A DNA stretch of 64,000 nt from Desnuesiella massiliensis (GCF_001403615.1 NZ_LN879457.1:1586910-1650909); one strand, 5' to 3'; shown: positions 44,183 through 53,498, counted from the first letter of the stretch. Notes: a model not told the origin generated them from the sequence alone. Program-made: numbers and translations.

Positions 44183-45379
44183 ATGATGTTTTCATTAAAG
44201 AATAAATTAAGTCCTGATTTAAAGATTGCTGTTGAAAATAAAATATATAAAAGCTTTAGAGTTATAATACATTGTAAAAACCTTCAAAAGAATATAGAAA
44301 GTAAAATTTCCTCCTATAAGGGAAGTTTAATTCGTTCTATTACAAAATGCTCCTTAATCTCTGCTCAATTAACTCCTCACGCTATAGAAAGACTCATAGA
44401 ATTTCCTGAGGTAAACTATATTTCTTTTGATAAGTATTCCTATATCTGCGGAAATAGTATTCAAAGCTCAAATGGTATAAGATTAGCTGAAAAATACAAG
44501 CTTACTGGCAAAGGTATTGGTATAGGTATAATAGACACAGGAGTCTATCCCCACAGTGACTTAATAAATCCAGTTAATCGTATTAAGCACTTTGTAGACC
44601 TTATTAATGGGTGTAAATACCCTTATGATGATAACGGTCATGGAACCTTTGTTAGTGGATTAATAGGTGGAAATGGACTAAGCTCCAAAGGCATATATAA
44701 AGGTATAGCAGAAAACTCTTCTATTTGCTGCTATAAAGCCTTTAATTCTAAAGGAAGAGCGTATATTTCTGATGTTCTATATTCTATTCAAGGTATCATA
44801 GAGCAGAGTAAAGAACTTAACATAAGAGTACTATGCCTACCTTTTGAAATAGCCGAATATGATTTTTTGGTAAACTCATATTTTTCAATATTATTTGAGG
44901 AGGCAGCTAAAGCAAACATAATCACCATTGTTCCTAGTGGCAGCAATGATAACATAGAAGGATCAATAAGAGGTTTAGCCATACTTCCAAACTGTATAAC
45001 TGTTGGAGGTATCGATACATCTAAAGACAAAACCTCCTATAAATATTCGTCTTCAGGGCCAGTAGCTAAGCTAGAAAAGCCTGATTTAGTAGCTGCCTGC
45101 GTTGATATAATAGGCTTAAATTGTAATAGTAACTATATTTCTGAACGGAAAGGCTCTAAAGTCTATCCCTATGCCTTAGAAGATCCTTATACTTCTTATA
45201 GTGGAACATCCTGTGCCGCAGCCTATATAGCTGGAATTTGCGCCTTACTTCTAGAAAATAACCCTAATCTAGGCTTTAAAGATATACTCTCCTTATTAAA
45301 GGTATCCTGTAATCTCATAGAAATACCTAAGGCTCTTCAAGGAAGTGGAGTTATTAATATAAACAAACTGCTCCCTTAA
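44183..45379 (+). CDS. S8 family serine peptidase without signal peptide
   Basis: The 398-residue subtilase has the complete catalytic triad: D118 (GIIDTGVYPH), H153 (NGHGTFVSG) and S342 (SGTSCAAAYIAG). The first 100 residues resemble a subtilisin propeptide-like domain (VIIHCKNLQKNIESKISSYK). No signal peptide is visible, so it is likely an intracellular protease, as in some spore-forming bacteria. It is a single gene facing an M23 peptidase gene. Confidence 0.88.
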   Translation: MMFSLKNKLSPDLKIAVENKIYKSFRVIIHCKNLQKNIESKISSYKGSLIRSITKCSLISAQLTPHAIERLIEFPEVNYISFDKYSYICGNSIQSSNGIRLAEKYKLTGKGIGIGIIDTGVYPHSDLINPVNRIKHFVDLINGCKYPYDDNGHGTFVSGLIGGNGLSSKGIYKGIAENSSICCYKAFNSKGRAYISDVLYSIQGIIEQSKELNIRVLCLPFEIAEYDFLVNSYFSILFEEAAKANIITIVPSGSNDNIEGSIRGLAILPNCITVGGIDTSKDKTSYKYSSSGPVAKLEKPDLVAACVDIIGLNCNSNYISERKGSKVYPYALEDPYTSYSGTSCAAAYIAGICALLLENNPNLGFKDILSLLKVSCNLIEIPKALQGSGVININKLLP

Positions 45380-45432
45380 ACGAAAAGACGTAGCCATTAG
45401 GAATCCTTCCTAATTGTGCATTTTAAATTCAA

Positions 45433-45456
45433 AAAAAGCGACGTTAGTCGCTTTTT
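45433..45456. terminator. Bidirectional terminator between convergent peptidase genes
   Basis: AAAAAGCGAC/GTCGCTTTTT stem with loop GTTA. The same stem recurs at 56628-56651 next to the same ATTGTGCATT motif. Confidence 0.85.
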
Positions 45457-45457
45457 C

Positions 45458-46663
45458 TTATCTTATATAGGCTGAAGGGTTTTGAGCTACTCCATTAACT
45501 CTCAGTTCAAAATGAAGATGCGGTCCTGTGCTTCTTCCTGTATTCCCTACTCTTCCAATAATATCTCCTTTTTTTATGTTCTGTCCTACCTTTACATTTA
45601 TATCGCTACAATGACCATATAGGGTTTCTATACCCTTTCCATGATCTATTTTAATAACCTTCCCATATATGCTATCAAATGTGGCCATATTTACCACTCC
45701 GTCTAAAGCAGCATACACTGGGTCTCCAATTTTTCCTGCTATATCTATGCCGTGATGGGTTTCATTTCCCCAACGAGTTCCAAAATTAGAGGTTATCATA
45801 CCTCTAGAGGGTGAAGATAAAAAGGCTATAGATGCACCTATAGGATTTTTAGTACCTTTTAAAATTACTCTGTCCTTAGGTTTAACTAGAATATTTGAAC
45901 TAGTGACTTTTTCAGCTACTACTTTTAAATTATTAATAGTTACTAATTTATTAACCTCTTTTAAACCATCCTCACCTTTAAATTTTACTTTGCTCTCTCC
46001 CATAAACAGTTCATCACTAGCATATTGATATGTAGCTGGAACTATCTTTTCATTCTTCTTACTATTAGCATATATTTCAATGGTAATTACGGGTTTTTGT
46101 GATTTTTCGTTATAATTTAAAATGGCCTTGTATATGCTGTCACTATTATTTATATCTGACATAAGTAACTTCTTAGGTAAATATGTAATAGGTTCCTTTA
46201 TACTTGTCTTAACCAAATTACTTTTGTCTATTTTATTTAGACTTATGTAATATTCTTTTATACTTTCAATTATCTTGTCACCTTGTTCTTTGTTTAACAC
46301 GGTACCTACCCTTTTATCTCCAATTTTCATATCAAAGCAGTCTACTTCTACATTCATACTAGCTGTTATATTATTCTTCACTAATTCATCATTGCTTATT
46401 AAGTCCTTATGAATAAATACCTTGCTAAAAGTTATCTTAGAATCTAAACTTACTGTTCCATACTTAAGGGTTAAATCTTTGTAAAAATCTCCATACAGCT
46501 TCTCTACTCTCTCTTTGCTTTCTGAATAGGCAATACAATGGTTATTTAAAAAAGCCTCATAAGCAATGATTTTATCATCTAAATAATGTACAACTATCCA
46601 AGGAACTATAAAGGCCAGAGTAAGAAAACATAATTTTCTAATCAGCTTATACTTAGAGTCCAA
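45458..46663 (-). CDS. M23 (LytM) peptidase with G5 domain
   Basis: The 401-residue protein has an N-terminal membrane helix (CFLTLAFIVPWIVVHYL), an unassigned middle, a G5 domain (about 210-265; ESKVKFKGEDGLKEVNKLVT) and a C-terminal LytM endopeptidase domain with the zinc ligands in HHGIDIAGK and GPHLHFELR. It is a membrane-anchored peptidoglycan hydrolase, similar to those acting in growth or sporulation. All zinc motifs are present. Confidence 0.9.
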   Translation of the reverse strand: MDSKYKLIRKLCFLTLAFIVPWIVVHYLDDKIIAYEAFLNNHCIAYSESKERVEKLYGDFYKDLTLKYGTVSLDSKITFSKVFIHKDLISNDELVKNNITASMNVEVDCFDMKIGDKRVGTVLNKEQGDKIIESIKEYYISLNKIDKSNLVKTSIKEPITYLPKKLLMSDINNSDSIYKAILNYNEKSQKPVITIEIYANSKKNEKIVPATYQYASDELFMGESKVKFKGEDGLKEVNKLVTINNLKVVAEKVTSSNILVKPKDRVILKGTKNPIGASIAFLSSPSRGMITSNFGTRWGNETHHGIDIAGKIGDPVYAALDGVVNMATFDSIYGKVIKIDHGKGIETLYGHCSDINVKVGQNIKKGDIIGRVGNTGRSTGPHLHFELRVNGVAQNPSAYIR

Positions 46664-46912
46664 TTTTTTTACTTCCTTTCTTTAAAGTATCTTTTACTGT
46701 AAATGGCATATTTATCAATACTTTCTCTAATGTTCCCCATTTATTAAGAAAATATTCCTAAAATATTTAGCTTTTTTTGTTTATTGAGAGAAAGCTGCTC
46801 CTTTGATATAATTTAATATGAAAAGAACATTTATATATTTACTTTATAAACTATTTACTATACAATAGTTTAAGCAATTTAAAATCTTTATTTTAAGAAA
46901 GGTTGGGATATT

Positions 46913-47893
46913 ATGAGCACCTTTATGCTTAAAAACTCAACTTCTAAATTTACTCCAGTTAGCAATGTATTTATTGATAATTACATGACCAAAGCCAGAG
47001 GAGAATTTGTTAAAGTTTATCTATTAATGCTTAAATATAATGTCTCTGGAGAAATGGGAGTAAGTTCTTCTATAATAGCCTCAAGCCTAAATCTTTTAGA
47101 GTCAGACATAATGAATGCCCTAAATTACTGGAATGATGAAGGAGTTATTAAACTCGTACCTATAGACAAGATGGGAAATTTTAATGTTGAATTTCTTGAC
47201 TTAACGGAGGAATCCGAAGTGCAAAGCTCCAAAGTAAGCCTATTAGAAGAGTTAAATAAAAATTCTATTAAAGATATGCTCCATGAAATAGAAAGGCTTA
47301 TTGGTAGGCCCCTATCCCCTAAAGAAATGGCCACTTATATTGGATGGCAGAAGGATTTAAGCTTCTCCCTTGAGATGATACTACTGCTCATACAATACTG
47401 CATTTCTAAGGGAAAAACAGATTATAGATATTTTGAAAAAGTAGCTATATCTTGGTACGATTCAAACATAAAAACCATAGAAGAAGCTCAAATGTTCATA
47501 AAACGACATGAAGATAAATGGATAAAATACAGGAAAATTCTAGCTTACCTAGGTATTAAAGATGCTGAAATAATGAAACCACAAGAAGATCTGCTAGACA
47601 AATGGGTAACCCAATATAAATTTCCTGTAGAGGTTATTCAAAAAGCTTGTGATATTTGTTTTGAACGCCTAAATAGGGCAGATTTTAAGTACATAGATGG
47701 AATTTTAAATAGTTGGGCAAAAGATAACATTAAAACTATAGAGGATATAGCCGCAAAGGACTCTAAAAAACCCGTATATAAAAAAGCAAGTAATTATGGT
47801 AATTCAAGAGATAATTTTAATAATTTTGAACAAAGAGTTTATGATTATGACTCTTTAGAAAAGAAACTTCTAGGATGGGATAGAAATGATTAA
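46913..47893 (+). CDS. DnaD-domain replication initiation protein
   Basis: The 326-residue protein has an N-terminal winged-helix part (FVKVYLLMLKYNVSGEMGVS) and DnaD C-terminal domains (MATYIGWQKDLSFSLEMILL and KYRKILAYLGI). DnaD-type proteins remodel DNA and help to load helicase at oriC and restart sites. The overlap of 8 bp with the DnaI-like gene supports a joint function. Confidence 0.88.
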   Translation: MSTFMLKNSTSKFTPVSNVFIDNYMTKARGEFVKVYLLMLKYNVSGEMGVSSSIIASSLNLLESDIMNALNYWNDEGVIKLVPIDKMGNFNVEFLDLTEESEVQSSKVSLLEELNKNSIKDMLHEIERLIGRPLSPKEMATYIGWQKDLSFSLEMILLLIQYCISKGKTDYRYFEKVAISWYDSNIKTIEEAQMFIKRHEDKWIKYRKILAYLGIKDAEIMKPQEDLLDKWVTQYKFPVEVIQKACDICFERLNRADFKYIDGILNSWAKDNIKTIEDIAAKDSKKPVYKKASNYGNSRDNFNNFEQRVYDYDSLEKKLLGWDRND

Positions 47894-48866
47894 AGGATAT
47901 CAATCCGATATAATGAAAATATATGAGAAAATACGTGAAGAAGAGGCAGAAACTCTGTCTAATAGAAAAAAAGAAGTTGAAGATAATGCTCCTCATATTA
48001 TAGCCTTAGAAAGAAAAATAGGTAAATTATGTGTAGATTTATCCATCAGTGCTTTCAAGGAATTGGAAAATAGAGAAGAGCATTTAGCTAAGCTAAAAAA
48101 AGAAATCACAGAATTAAGAATTAAAAAAACTGAGGCCTTAGTTGAGGCTGGTTATACCATAGACTATTTAAATCTTCACTACAGATGTGCTAAGTGTAAG
48201 GATACAGGCTTTATTGGTATAGAAAAATGCATCTGCTATAAACAAAAATTGGTTCAGCTATATTATAAAAACTCAGATCTATCAGATATATTAAGAGCTA
48301 ATAACTTTGATAATTTTAATATTGAATATTATTCTACACGAAAATTAGGAGATGAAAAGGAAACCCCAAGGAAAAATATTGAAAAAATATTATCCTTAAC
48401 CTTAAATTTTATAAAAAATTTCTCTAATTTAGAAGATAATTTGCTGTTTTATGGTAATTCAGGTACGGGGAAGACTTTTTTATCAAATTGCATAGCAAAA
48501 GAACTATTGGATAAAGGTCATTTAGTAGTCTATAGAACTTCTGAGGAATTAATTCAAAATCTTAAAACTTTAAGATTCAACACTGATGATAATTTAGAAG
48601 ATTTATTAACTAATTGCGATTTATTAATTATAGATGACCTAGGTACAGAGCAAATAAACGATTTTTCTAAGACTGAGTTGTTCAACATACTAAACAAAAG
48701 ACTTCTTAGAAAAAGAAAAATGCTTATTTCCACCAATCTTACCCTAGAGCAGCTTTCAAAAACCTATTCAGAAAGAATAACCTCTAGATTATTTGGTAAT
48801 TTTCAAATATGCAAATTTTATTGTGAAGATATAAGAGTAACTAAAAATTTAAAAAGAATTAGATAA
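47886..48866 (+). CDS. DnaI/DnaC-like helicase loader ATPase
   Basis: The 326-residue protein has an N-terminal zinc-binding segment (CAKCKDTGFIGIEKCICY) and an AAA+ domain with Walker A GNSGTGKT and Walker B LLIIDDLGTE. It matches DnaI, which loads the replicative helicase. Its ATG lies inside the end of the DnaD gene and a terminator follows the stop. Confidence 0.9.
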   Translation: MIKGYQSDIMKIYEKIREEEAETLSNRKKEVEDNAPHIIALERKIGKLCVDLSISAFKELENREEHLAKLKKEITELRIKKTEALVEAGYTIDYLNLHYRCAKCKDTGFIGIEKCICYKQKLVQLYYKNSDLSDILRANNFDNFNIEYYSTRKLGDEKETPRKNIEKILSLTLNFIKNFSNLEDNLLFYGNSGTGKTFLSNCIAKELLDKGHLVVYRTSEELIQNLKTLRFNTDDNLEDLLTNCDLLIIDDLGTEQINDFSKTELFNILNKRLLRKRKMLISTNLTLEQLSKTYSERITSRLFGNFQICKFYCEDIRVTKNLKRIR

Positions 48867-48902
48867 AAATGTAGCTTAAGAAAATTCTTAAGCTACATTT
48901 TT
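48865..48902 (+). terminator. Terminator of the DnaD-DnaI pair
   Basis: Eighteen-base arms AAAAATGTAGCTTAAGAA and TTCTTAAGCTACATTTTT; starts inside the stop codon. Confidence 0.88.
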
Positions 48903-48977
48903 GTATTAAATTTATTTTTATGACTTTAAAGCTTTATATAACTTCTCTGTAATTAATATTATAATTCAAAAAAATAA

Positions 48978-49003
48978 AAAAAGACTTTATAATAAGTCTT
49001 TTT
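48978..49003 (-). terminator. Terminator of the tRNA operon
   Basis: AAAAAGACTT/AAGTCTTTTT stem with loop TATAAT, just after the last tRNA on the minus strand. Confidence 0.85.
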
Positions 49004-49007
49004 GATC

Positions 49008-49082
49008 TGGAGCTGGCAATAGGAATCGAACCTACAACCTGCTGATTACAAGTCAGCTGCTCTACCGTTGAGCCATGCCAGC
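49008..49082 (-). tRNA. tRNA-Thr (UGU)
   Basis: Cloverleaf with acceptor GCTGGCA/TGCCAGC, anticodon loop CTTGTAA (anticodon TGT), T arm GGTTCGATTCC and encoded CCA. Confidence 0.93.
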
Positions 49083-49086
49083 AAAA

Positions 49087-49163
49087 TGGCGACCCAGAAG
49101 GGACTCGAACCCTCGACCTCCGGCGTGACAGGCCGGCACTCTAACCAACTGAGCCACTGGGCC
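49087..49163 (-). tRNA. tRNA-Asp (GUC), copy 1
   Basis: Acceptor GGCCCAG/CTGGGTC, anticodon loop CTGTCAC (GTC), encoded CCA. Identical to the copy at 49370-49446. Confidence 0.93.
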
Positions 49164-49168
49164 ATTTA

Positions 49169-49244
49169 TGGTGGGCACAACAGGGATCGAACCTGTGACC
49201 CTCTGCTTGTAAGGCAGATGCTCTCCCAGCTGAGCTATGCGCCC
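49169..49244 (-). tRNA. tRNA-Val (UAC), copy 1
   Basis: Acceptor GGGCGCA/TGTGCCC, anticodon loop CTTACAA (TAC), encoded CCA. Identical to the copy at 49452-49527. Confidence 0.93.
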
Positions 49245-49251
49245 ATAAATA

Positions 49252-49326
49252 TGGTGACCCCTAGGGGAATCGAACCCCTGTTACCACCGTGAAAGGGTGG
49301 TGTCTTGACCGCTTGACCAAGGGGCC
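49252..49326 (-). tRNA. tRNA-Glu (UUC), copy 1
   Basis: Acceptor GGCCCCT/AGGGGTC, anticodon loop CTTTCAC (TTC), encoded CCA. Identical to the copy at 49534-49608. Confidence 0.93.
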
Positions 49327-49334
49327 ATATGTGC

Positions 49335-49357
49335 ACAAGCATACAGAATATGCTTGT
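49335..49357. other. Hairpin between the two tRNA blocks
   Basis: Perfect 9-bp arms ACAAGCATA/TATGCTTGT with loop CAGAA, in the spacer between the duplicated blocks. May be a processing signal or part of the duplication joint. Confidence 0.4.
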
Positions 49358-49369
49358 TAAATGAGTATA

Positions 49370-49446
49370 TGGCGACCCAGAAGGGACTCGAACCCTCGAC
49401 CTCCGGCGTGACAGGCCGGCACTCTAACCAACTGAGCCACTGGGCC
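49370..49446 (-). tRNA. tRNA-Asp (GUC), copy 2
   Basis: Same sequence and anticodon as the copy at 49087-49163. Confidence 0.93.
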
Positions 49447-49451
49447 ATATG

Positions 49452-49527
49452 TGGTGGGCACAACAGGGATCGAACCTGTGACCCTCTGCTTGTAAGGCAG
49501 ATGCTCTCCCAGCTGAGCTATGCGCCC
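49452..49527 (-). tRNA. tRNA-Val (UAC), copy 2
   Basis: Same sequence and anticodon as the copy at 49169-49244. Confidence 0.93.
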
Positions 49528-49533
49528 ACATAT

Positions 49534-49608
49534 TGGTGACCCCTAGGGGAATCGAACCCCTGTTACCACCGTGAAAGGGTGGTGTCTTGACCGCTTGACC
49601 AAGGGGCC
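49534..49608 (-). tRNA. tRNA-Glu (UUC), copy 2
   Basis: First tRNA of the operon; same sequence and anticodon as the copy at 49252-49326. Confidence 0.93.
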
Positions 49609-49669
49609 ATATATTTCATACTCATTCCATATGTTGTTTGTCACTCGCTGTCGCGACCTGACATAGAAT

Positions 49670-49698
49670 ATAATACATAAAATTTCTTCAAGTGTCAA
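49670..49698 (-). promoter_or_regulatory. Promoter of the tRNA operon
   Basis: Minus-strand TTGACA (49693-49698), 17-bp spacer, TATTAT (49670-49675), about 60 bp before the first tRNA. Confidence 0.8.
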
Positions 49699-49740
49699 CA
49701 TGTTTTTTTAAAATATTTTATTTTTTTATTTTTATTTTTT

Positions 49741-49817
49741 ATTGCACGTCTAAAATAGCATCTTTTCAACGTGCAATGCATGATTAAGGTGGATTTTTTA
49801 GCGTATAATACCACCTT
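49741..49817. other. Intergenic structured region
   Basis: Two hairpins in series: ATTGCACGT/ACGTGCAAT (49741-49749, 49769-49777) and AAGGTGG/CCACCTT (49786-49792, 49811-49817), the second followed by a T-run on the plus strand. The rest of the 395-bp gap between the tRNAs and the next gene is plain AT-rich DNA. An unrecognised small RNA is possible. Confidence 0.35.
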
Positions 49818-49923
49818 CCTTTTTTGATTTTTTATATTTTATATAGCTAAAAATTTCACATCAGCTTAAAAGATATGAAAATAAATTCTAGAGATTTTAG
49901 AAATACGATTTATACTACAAAAA

Positions 49924-49948
49924 ACCGTAACTAATAATTAGCCACGGT
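49924..49948 (-). terminator. Terminator after CoA-binding protein gene
   Basis: ACCGTGGCTAA/TTAGTTACGGT on the minus strand (two G-U pairs), then TTTTTT. Confidence 0.7.
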
Positions 49949-50003
49949 CTAAAAATTTTCCTTCATTGTGCATTATGAATTATACATTAAATAAAATTTT
50001 TCT

Positions 50004-50378
50004 CTACTCCAATCTAGATAATTCCACTAAAGCGCAACCCTCTATAGCAGTTATTTCATTTTCTCTACAAAAAGATAATATATCTTCACTTTCTGCTCCT
50101 GGTTGGATTAAAACGTTCTTTATTCCTAATCCCTTAGCTTGTTTCACTATATCAATACCTTTTGAAGGATGTATGCATAAATCTAAGACTTCCACCTCAA
50201 AGGGTACTTCTTTTAGACTTTTGCAAACTGCTCCCTGATCATCTTTAGGATTCACCCCTCTAACATTATAACCAGCCTCTGTTAATCTATTAAGTATCTT
50301 ATATGCATATTTGCTGCTGTTTAAAACATCACCAGCTACCGCCCAGTTTTTATATTTCATTAACTCCTTAGCTTCCAT
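50004..50378 (-). CDS. CoA-binding (YccU-like) protein
   Basis: The 124-residue Rossmann-fold protein has NWAVAGDVLNSSKYAYKILN, NVRGVNPKDDQG, and IQPGAESEDILSFCRENEI, matching the CoA_binding_2 family. These proteins bind coenzyme A or its thioesters; the role is unknown. Confidence 0.85.
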   Translation of the reverse strand: MEAKELMKYKNWAVAGDVLNSSKYAYKILNRLTEAGYNVRGVNPKDDQGAVCKSLKEVPFEVEVLDLCIHPSKGIDIVKQAKGLGIKNVLIQPGAESEDILSFCRENEITAIEGCALVELSRLE

Positions 50379-50596
50379 AATAACACTCTCCTAAAATATA
50401 TTTAAAAACAATAGGTATATAAATCCTTATATTTATTGTTTTAAGTATATTATACCTTAAATGATAATTGCTATCCATGACTAAAGTTACATATTTAGTC
50501 ATCACAAAAACAACTAGTTATTTTTTGCTAGATGTGTTAACTATCTATATATGCTAAAATTGTTATATCACTTAAAATATATTAGGGGTGTTATAT

Positions 50597-51409
50597 ATGA
50601 TAATTGGTCTATGTCAAATGGATATGGAGTGGCAAGATAAAGAACTTAATAAGTTAAAATGTCATAAGTTTATTAAAGAGGCAAAGGAAAAACAGGTGGA
50701 TTTGTTAATATTTCCCGAGATGACTCTCACAGGCTTTTCTATGAATGCTGAGCTTATATCCGAAGATATATCTATAGAAAGCGAAACCATCACTTGGTTT
50801 AGAAATAAAGCTTTAGAGTTTCAAATAAATATAGGCTTTGGCTTAGTTCAGAAGAAAAACTCTTTATATTATAATAATTTATGTATTGTTTCTAGTAAAG
50901 GTTCTTTGCTCAGCAGTTATTCTAAAATTCATCCTTTCTCCTATGGTGAAGAAGCTAAATATTATACTGGCGGAGAAAGTTTTGTAACAACCTCAATAGA
51001 AAATATTAATATTGGCAGCACTATATGCTATGACTTAAGATTTCCTGAGCTATTTCAAATATTATCTTATAATAGTGATGCCATCATGGTTATGGCTAAC
51101 TGGCCAGAGGCCAGAAGAGAACATTGGATAACCTTATTAAAAGCAAGAGCCATAGAAAATCAATGCTATATTCTAGGTGTTAATAGAGTGGGCTTAGGCA
51201 ATAATATTAAATATGCCGGGGATTCTATGATTGTTTCTCCTTTAGGTGAAGTATTGTGTCACATAAGCTCTTGTGAAGGCCTTATTTACTCAAATATTTC
51301 AAAAGAACAAGTGGAAAGTATAAGAAGCAAATTCCCATTAAAGAAGGATAGAAAAGAACACTTATATATGCAAGGTTATGAACTTAATAAAAAAGGAGAT
51401 TCTGTATGA
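50597..51409 (+). CDS. Nitrilase-superfamily amidohydrolase
   Basis: The ATG at 50597 follows AGGGG; 270 residues. The catalytic Glu-Lys-Cys triad is visible in LIFPEMTLTGFSM, YSKIHPFSYGEE and GSTICYDLRFPELFQ. The family hydrolyses omega-amides or N-carbamoyl groups; the pattern is close to omega-amidase/Nit-type enzymes. The next gene overlaps by 4 bp. Confidence 0.86.
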   Translation: MIIGLCQMDMEWQDKELNKLKCHKFIKEAKEKQVDLLIFPEMTLTGFSMNAELISEDISIESETITWFRNKALEFQINIGFGLVQKKNSLYYNNLCIVSSKGSLLSSYSKIHPFSYGEEAKYYTGGESFVTTSIENINIGSTICYDLRFPELFQILSYNSDAIMVMANWPEARREHWITLLKARAIENQCYILGVNRVGLGNNIKYAGDSMIVSPLGEVLCHISSCEGLIYSNISKEQVESIRSKFPLKKDRKEHLYMQGYELNKKGDSV

Positions 51410-52647
51410 TTTATCACGATATTATAATAATAGGTGGCGGGGCTTCAGGGCTCATGGCTTCTATTTTATGCAAGGATTATGGCTTAGATGTAGCCATAAT
51501 TGAAGGCACCGATAGGGTTGGAAAAAAGATTTTAACTACTGGTAATGGTAGATGCAATATATCTAATAGATTTATTCAAAAACCCTTTTCAGATAGGTAT
51601 CATAGTGACAATAAAGATTTTTATGATGATGTGCTAGAGGCTTTTGATATAGATTCTACAATAAACTTTTTTTCTTCCTTAGGTCTTCCTATCACCACTT
51701 TAGATGAAGGTAAGATGTATCCCTTAAGCCTTCAAGCCTCTTCCGTTTTAGATATATTTAGATTGGCTTTAGAGGATAGGGGCATCCCTATTTACTTAAA
51801 CAATAAAATTGAAAATATAAACTCTAACAGCAAAGGTTTTAGACTTACTTCAAAATCTGGAGAAGTGTTTAGCTGTAAAAGGCTTATATTGGCTTGTGGA
51901 GGAAAAACTGCATCAAATACCGGCTCCGACGGCTCTGGTTATACCTTGGCTAAAAGCTTAGGCCATAGCATAGTGCCTCCCTTGCCAGCCTTAGTGCAAA
52001 TAAAGCTTGACTACAAATATTTAAAGGCTTTATCCGGGGTAAAATTCGATGGATTTGCAGAAATAATCGTTGATGGAAGCAGTGAAAGAAAAGAATTTGG
52101 AGAAGTTCTCTTTACAGACTACGGAATATCTGGCCCTCCTATTCTTCAATTAAGCAGAAGAGCCTCTAAGGCATTATACCAAAATAAAGAGATTCAAATT
52201 AAGGTAGATATGCTTCCTCACTTAAAATCTGAAAGCCTCCAGGAATTTCTAGAAAATCATTGGGCTATATTCTCCTATAGAAGCATTGTAGATTCTTTTA
52301 TAGGCATAATAAATAAAAAGCTAATACCCATAATTCTCAAGGAATGCAGTATTGATAATATTCACAAGCCTTGCTCAGAATTAACCTGGAAAGAAAAAAG
52401 ATCTTTATTTACTTTGCTAAAGGCTTGGAGCTTTAAAGTTATTGGAACAAATTCTTTCTCTAATGCACAAGTAACTGCAGGTGGTATTGACACTAAGGAA
52501 GTATATGGTAAAACCTTAGAATCAAAAATTGCTAAAAATCTATTTTTCTGTGGAGAAATCCTTGATGTAGATGGTGACTGTGGAGGCTTTAACCTCCAAT
52601 GGGCGTGGAGCTCAGCTTATGCGGTAGCTAAGGCTTGCTTAAAATAA
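51406..52647 (+). CDS. HI0933/YhiN-like flavoprotein
   Basis: The 413-residue protein starts with a FAD-binding Rossmann motif (IIIIGGGASGLMASI), has TGNGRCNISN, and the closing DVDGDCGGFNLQWAWSSAYA of the HI0933 family. These are flavin-dependent oxidoreductases of uncertain substrate. ATGA overlap with the nitrilase gene indicates translational coupling. Confidence 0.88.
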   Translation: MIYHDIIIIGGGASGLMASILCKDYGLDVAIIEGTDRVGKKILTTGNGRCNISNRFIQKPFSDRYHSDNKDFYDDVLEAFDIDSTINFFSSLGLPITTLDEGKMYPLSLQASSVLDIFRLALEDRGIPIYLNNKIENINSNSKGFRLTSKSGEVFSCKRLILACGGKTASNTGSDGSGYTLAKSLGHSIVPPLPALVQIKLDYKYLKALSGVKFDGFAEIIVDGSSERKEFGEVLFTDYGISGPPILQLSRRASKALYQNKEIQIKVDMLPHLKSESLQEFLENHWAIFSYRSIVDSFIGIINKKLIPIILKECSIDNIHKPCSELTWKEKRSLFTLLKAWSFKVIGTNSFSNAQVTAGGIDTKEVYGKTLESKIAKNLFFCGEILDVDGDCGGFNLQWAWSSAYAVAKACLK

Positions 52648-52651
52648 ACTC

Positions 52652-52751
52652 TAGGGAAACAACTTCAACTAACAACTTATACATGCACCATAATGGCCTA
52701 AAGATGCCGTTTTGGAACATGTATAAGTTAAGTTTTCGTAATGTTTCCCTA
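52652..52751. repeat. 100-bp nested palindrome
   Basis: Outer arms TAGGGAAACA/TGTTTCCCTA (52652-52661, 52742-52751), inner arms AACTTATACATG/CATGTATAAGTT (52674-52685, 52718-52729), and a central imperfect pairing of CCATAATGGC with GCCGTTTTGG. It lies between convergent genes. Too elaborate for a simple terminator; no coding. Confidence 0.6.
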
Positions 52752-52754
52752 TAA

Positions 52755-53498
52755 TTATTTCCAATAGGTTTGTAGTAGAGTCAGCTCCTTACCTTCACTA
52801 TTAGTAATTTTATGAAGACATATCTTTTCATCTCCATTATCCACAACCTCTGTACAAGATTTAATTATATCTCCATAGATTGTCTCTTTTTCATAAACCA
52901 CTTTAATCCTTCTAATGCTATGATTAAGAACTATTTCCAAAGGAACAGTTTCTAAAGCCCAAGCTACATATTTAGAGTTATTTACATGACGATTTGTATC
53001 TATATCGCTATATCTTACATCAAAGTCCTTAGAAAAATGAATTTCCTTTATTTTATCTATAGGATCTATATCTAATTCTTCATCTTTATCCATATTTATT
53101 TTATAAGCCTTGTAAAACTCTTCATTTACCCTTACAGGTCTTCTTCTATCCCTATCTATTAAAAACCATAAGGATTTAGCCCTACCTAAAACCACACCTT
53201 TTTCATTTAATATTTCAAAGGTTCTATAAGCATAGAACTTTTTAAAGGAATAAGGTCTAGTTTTAACTGTAATCCTTTCTCCATAGCATGGATAATCCTC
53301 AATCTCTATATCCCACTTATATAATACCCAAGCAACATTTTTAGATTTTAAAAAATCCATTCCTATCCCTAACTCTTCGCTTTGATAGGTGGCTAAATCA
53401 CCAAAATAATTTATTAATGTGGTTATTAACGCCTTTTTCTTATAATCTACATCATGATAATATAATTCGTAAATCTTAGATGTTTCAATTCCTGCCAT
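52755..53498 (-). CDS. Acyl-ACP thioesterase
   Basis: The 247-residue double hot-dog protein matches bacterial acyl-ACP thioesterases: N-terminal YYHDVDYKKKALITTLINYF, and the catalytic SDIDTNRHVNNSKYVAWALE with the conserved N-x-H. It releases fatty acids from acyl carrier protein. GGGAGGG precedes the start. Confidence 0.9.
   Translation of the reverse strand: MAGIETSKIYELYYHDVDYKKKALITTLINYFGDLATYQSEELGIGMDFLKSKNVAWVLYKWDIEIEDYPCYGERITVKTRPYSFKKFYAYRTFEILNEKGVVLGRAKSLWFLIDRDRRRPVRVNEEFYKAYKINMDKDEELDIDPIDKIKEIHFSKDFDVRYSDIDTNRHVNNSKYVAWALETVPLEIVLNHSIRRIKVVYEKETIYGDIIKSCTEVVDNGDEKICLHKITNSEGKELTLLQTYWK

Noticed and set aside
49068..49539. Plus-strand open frames with peptides such as QKGLEPSTSGVTGRHSNQL across the tRNA genes
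   Set aside because: These are the classic false translations of antisense tRNA sequence and repeat exactly with the duplicated tRNA block.
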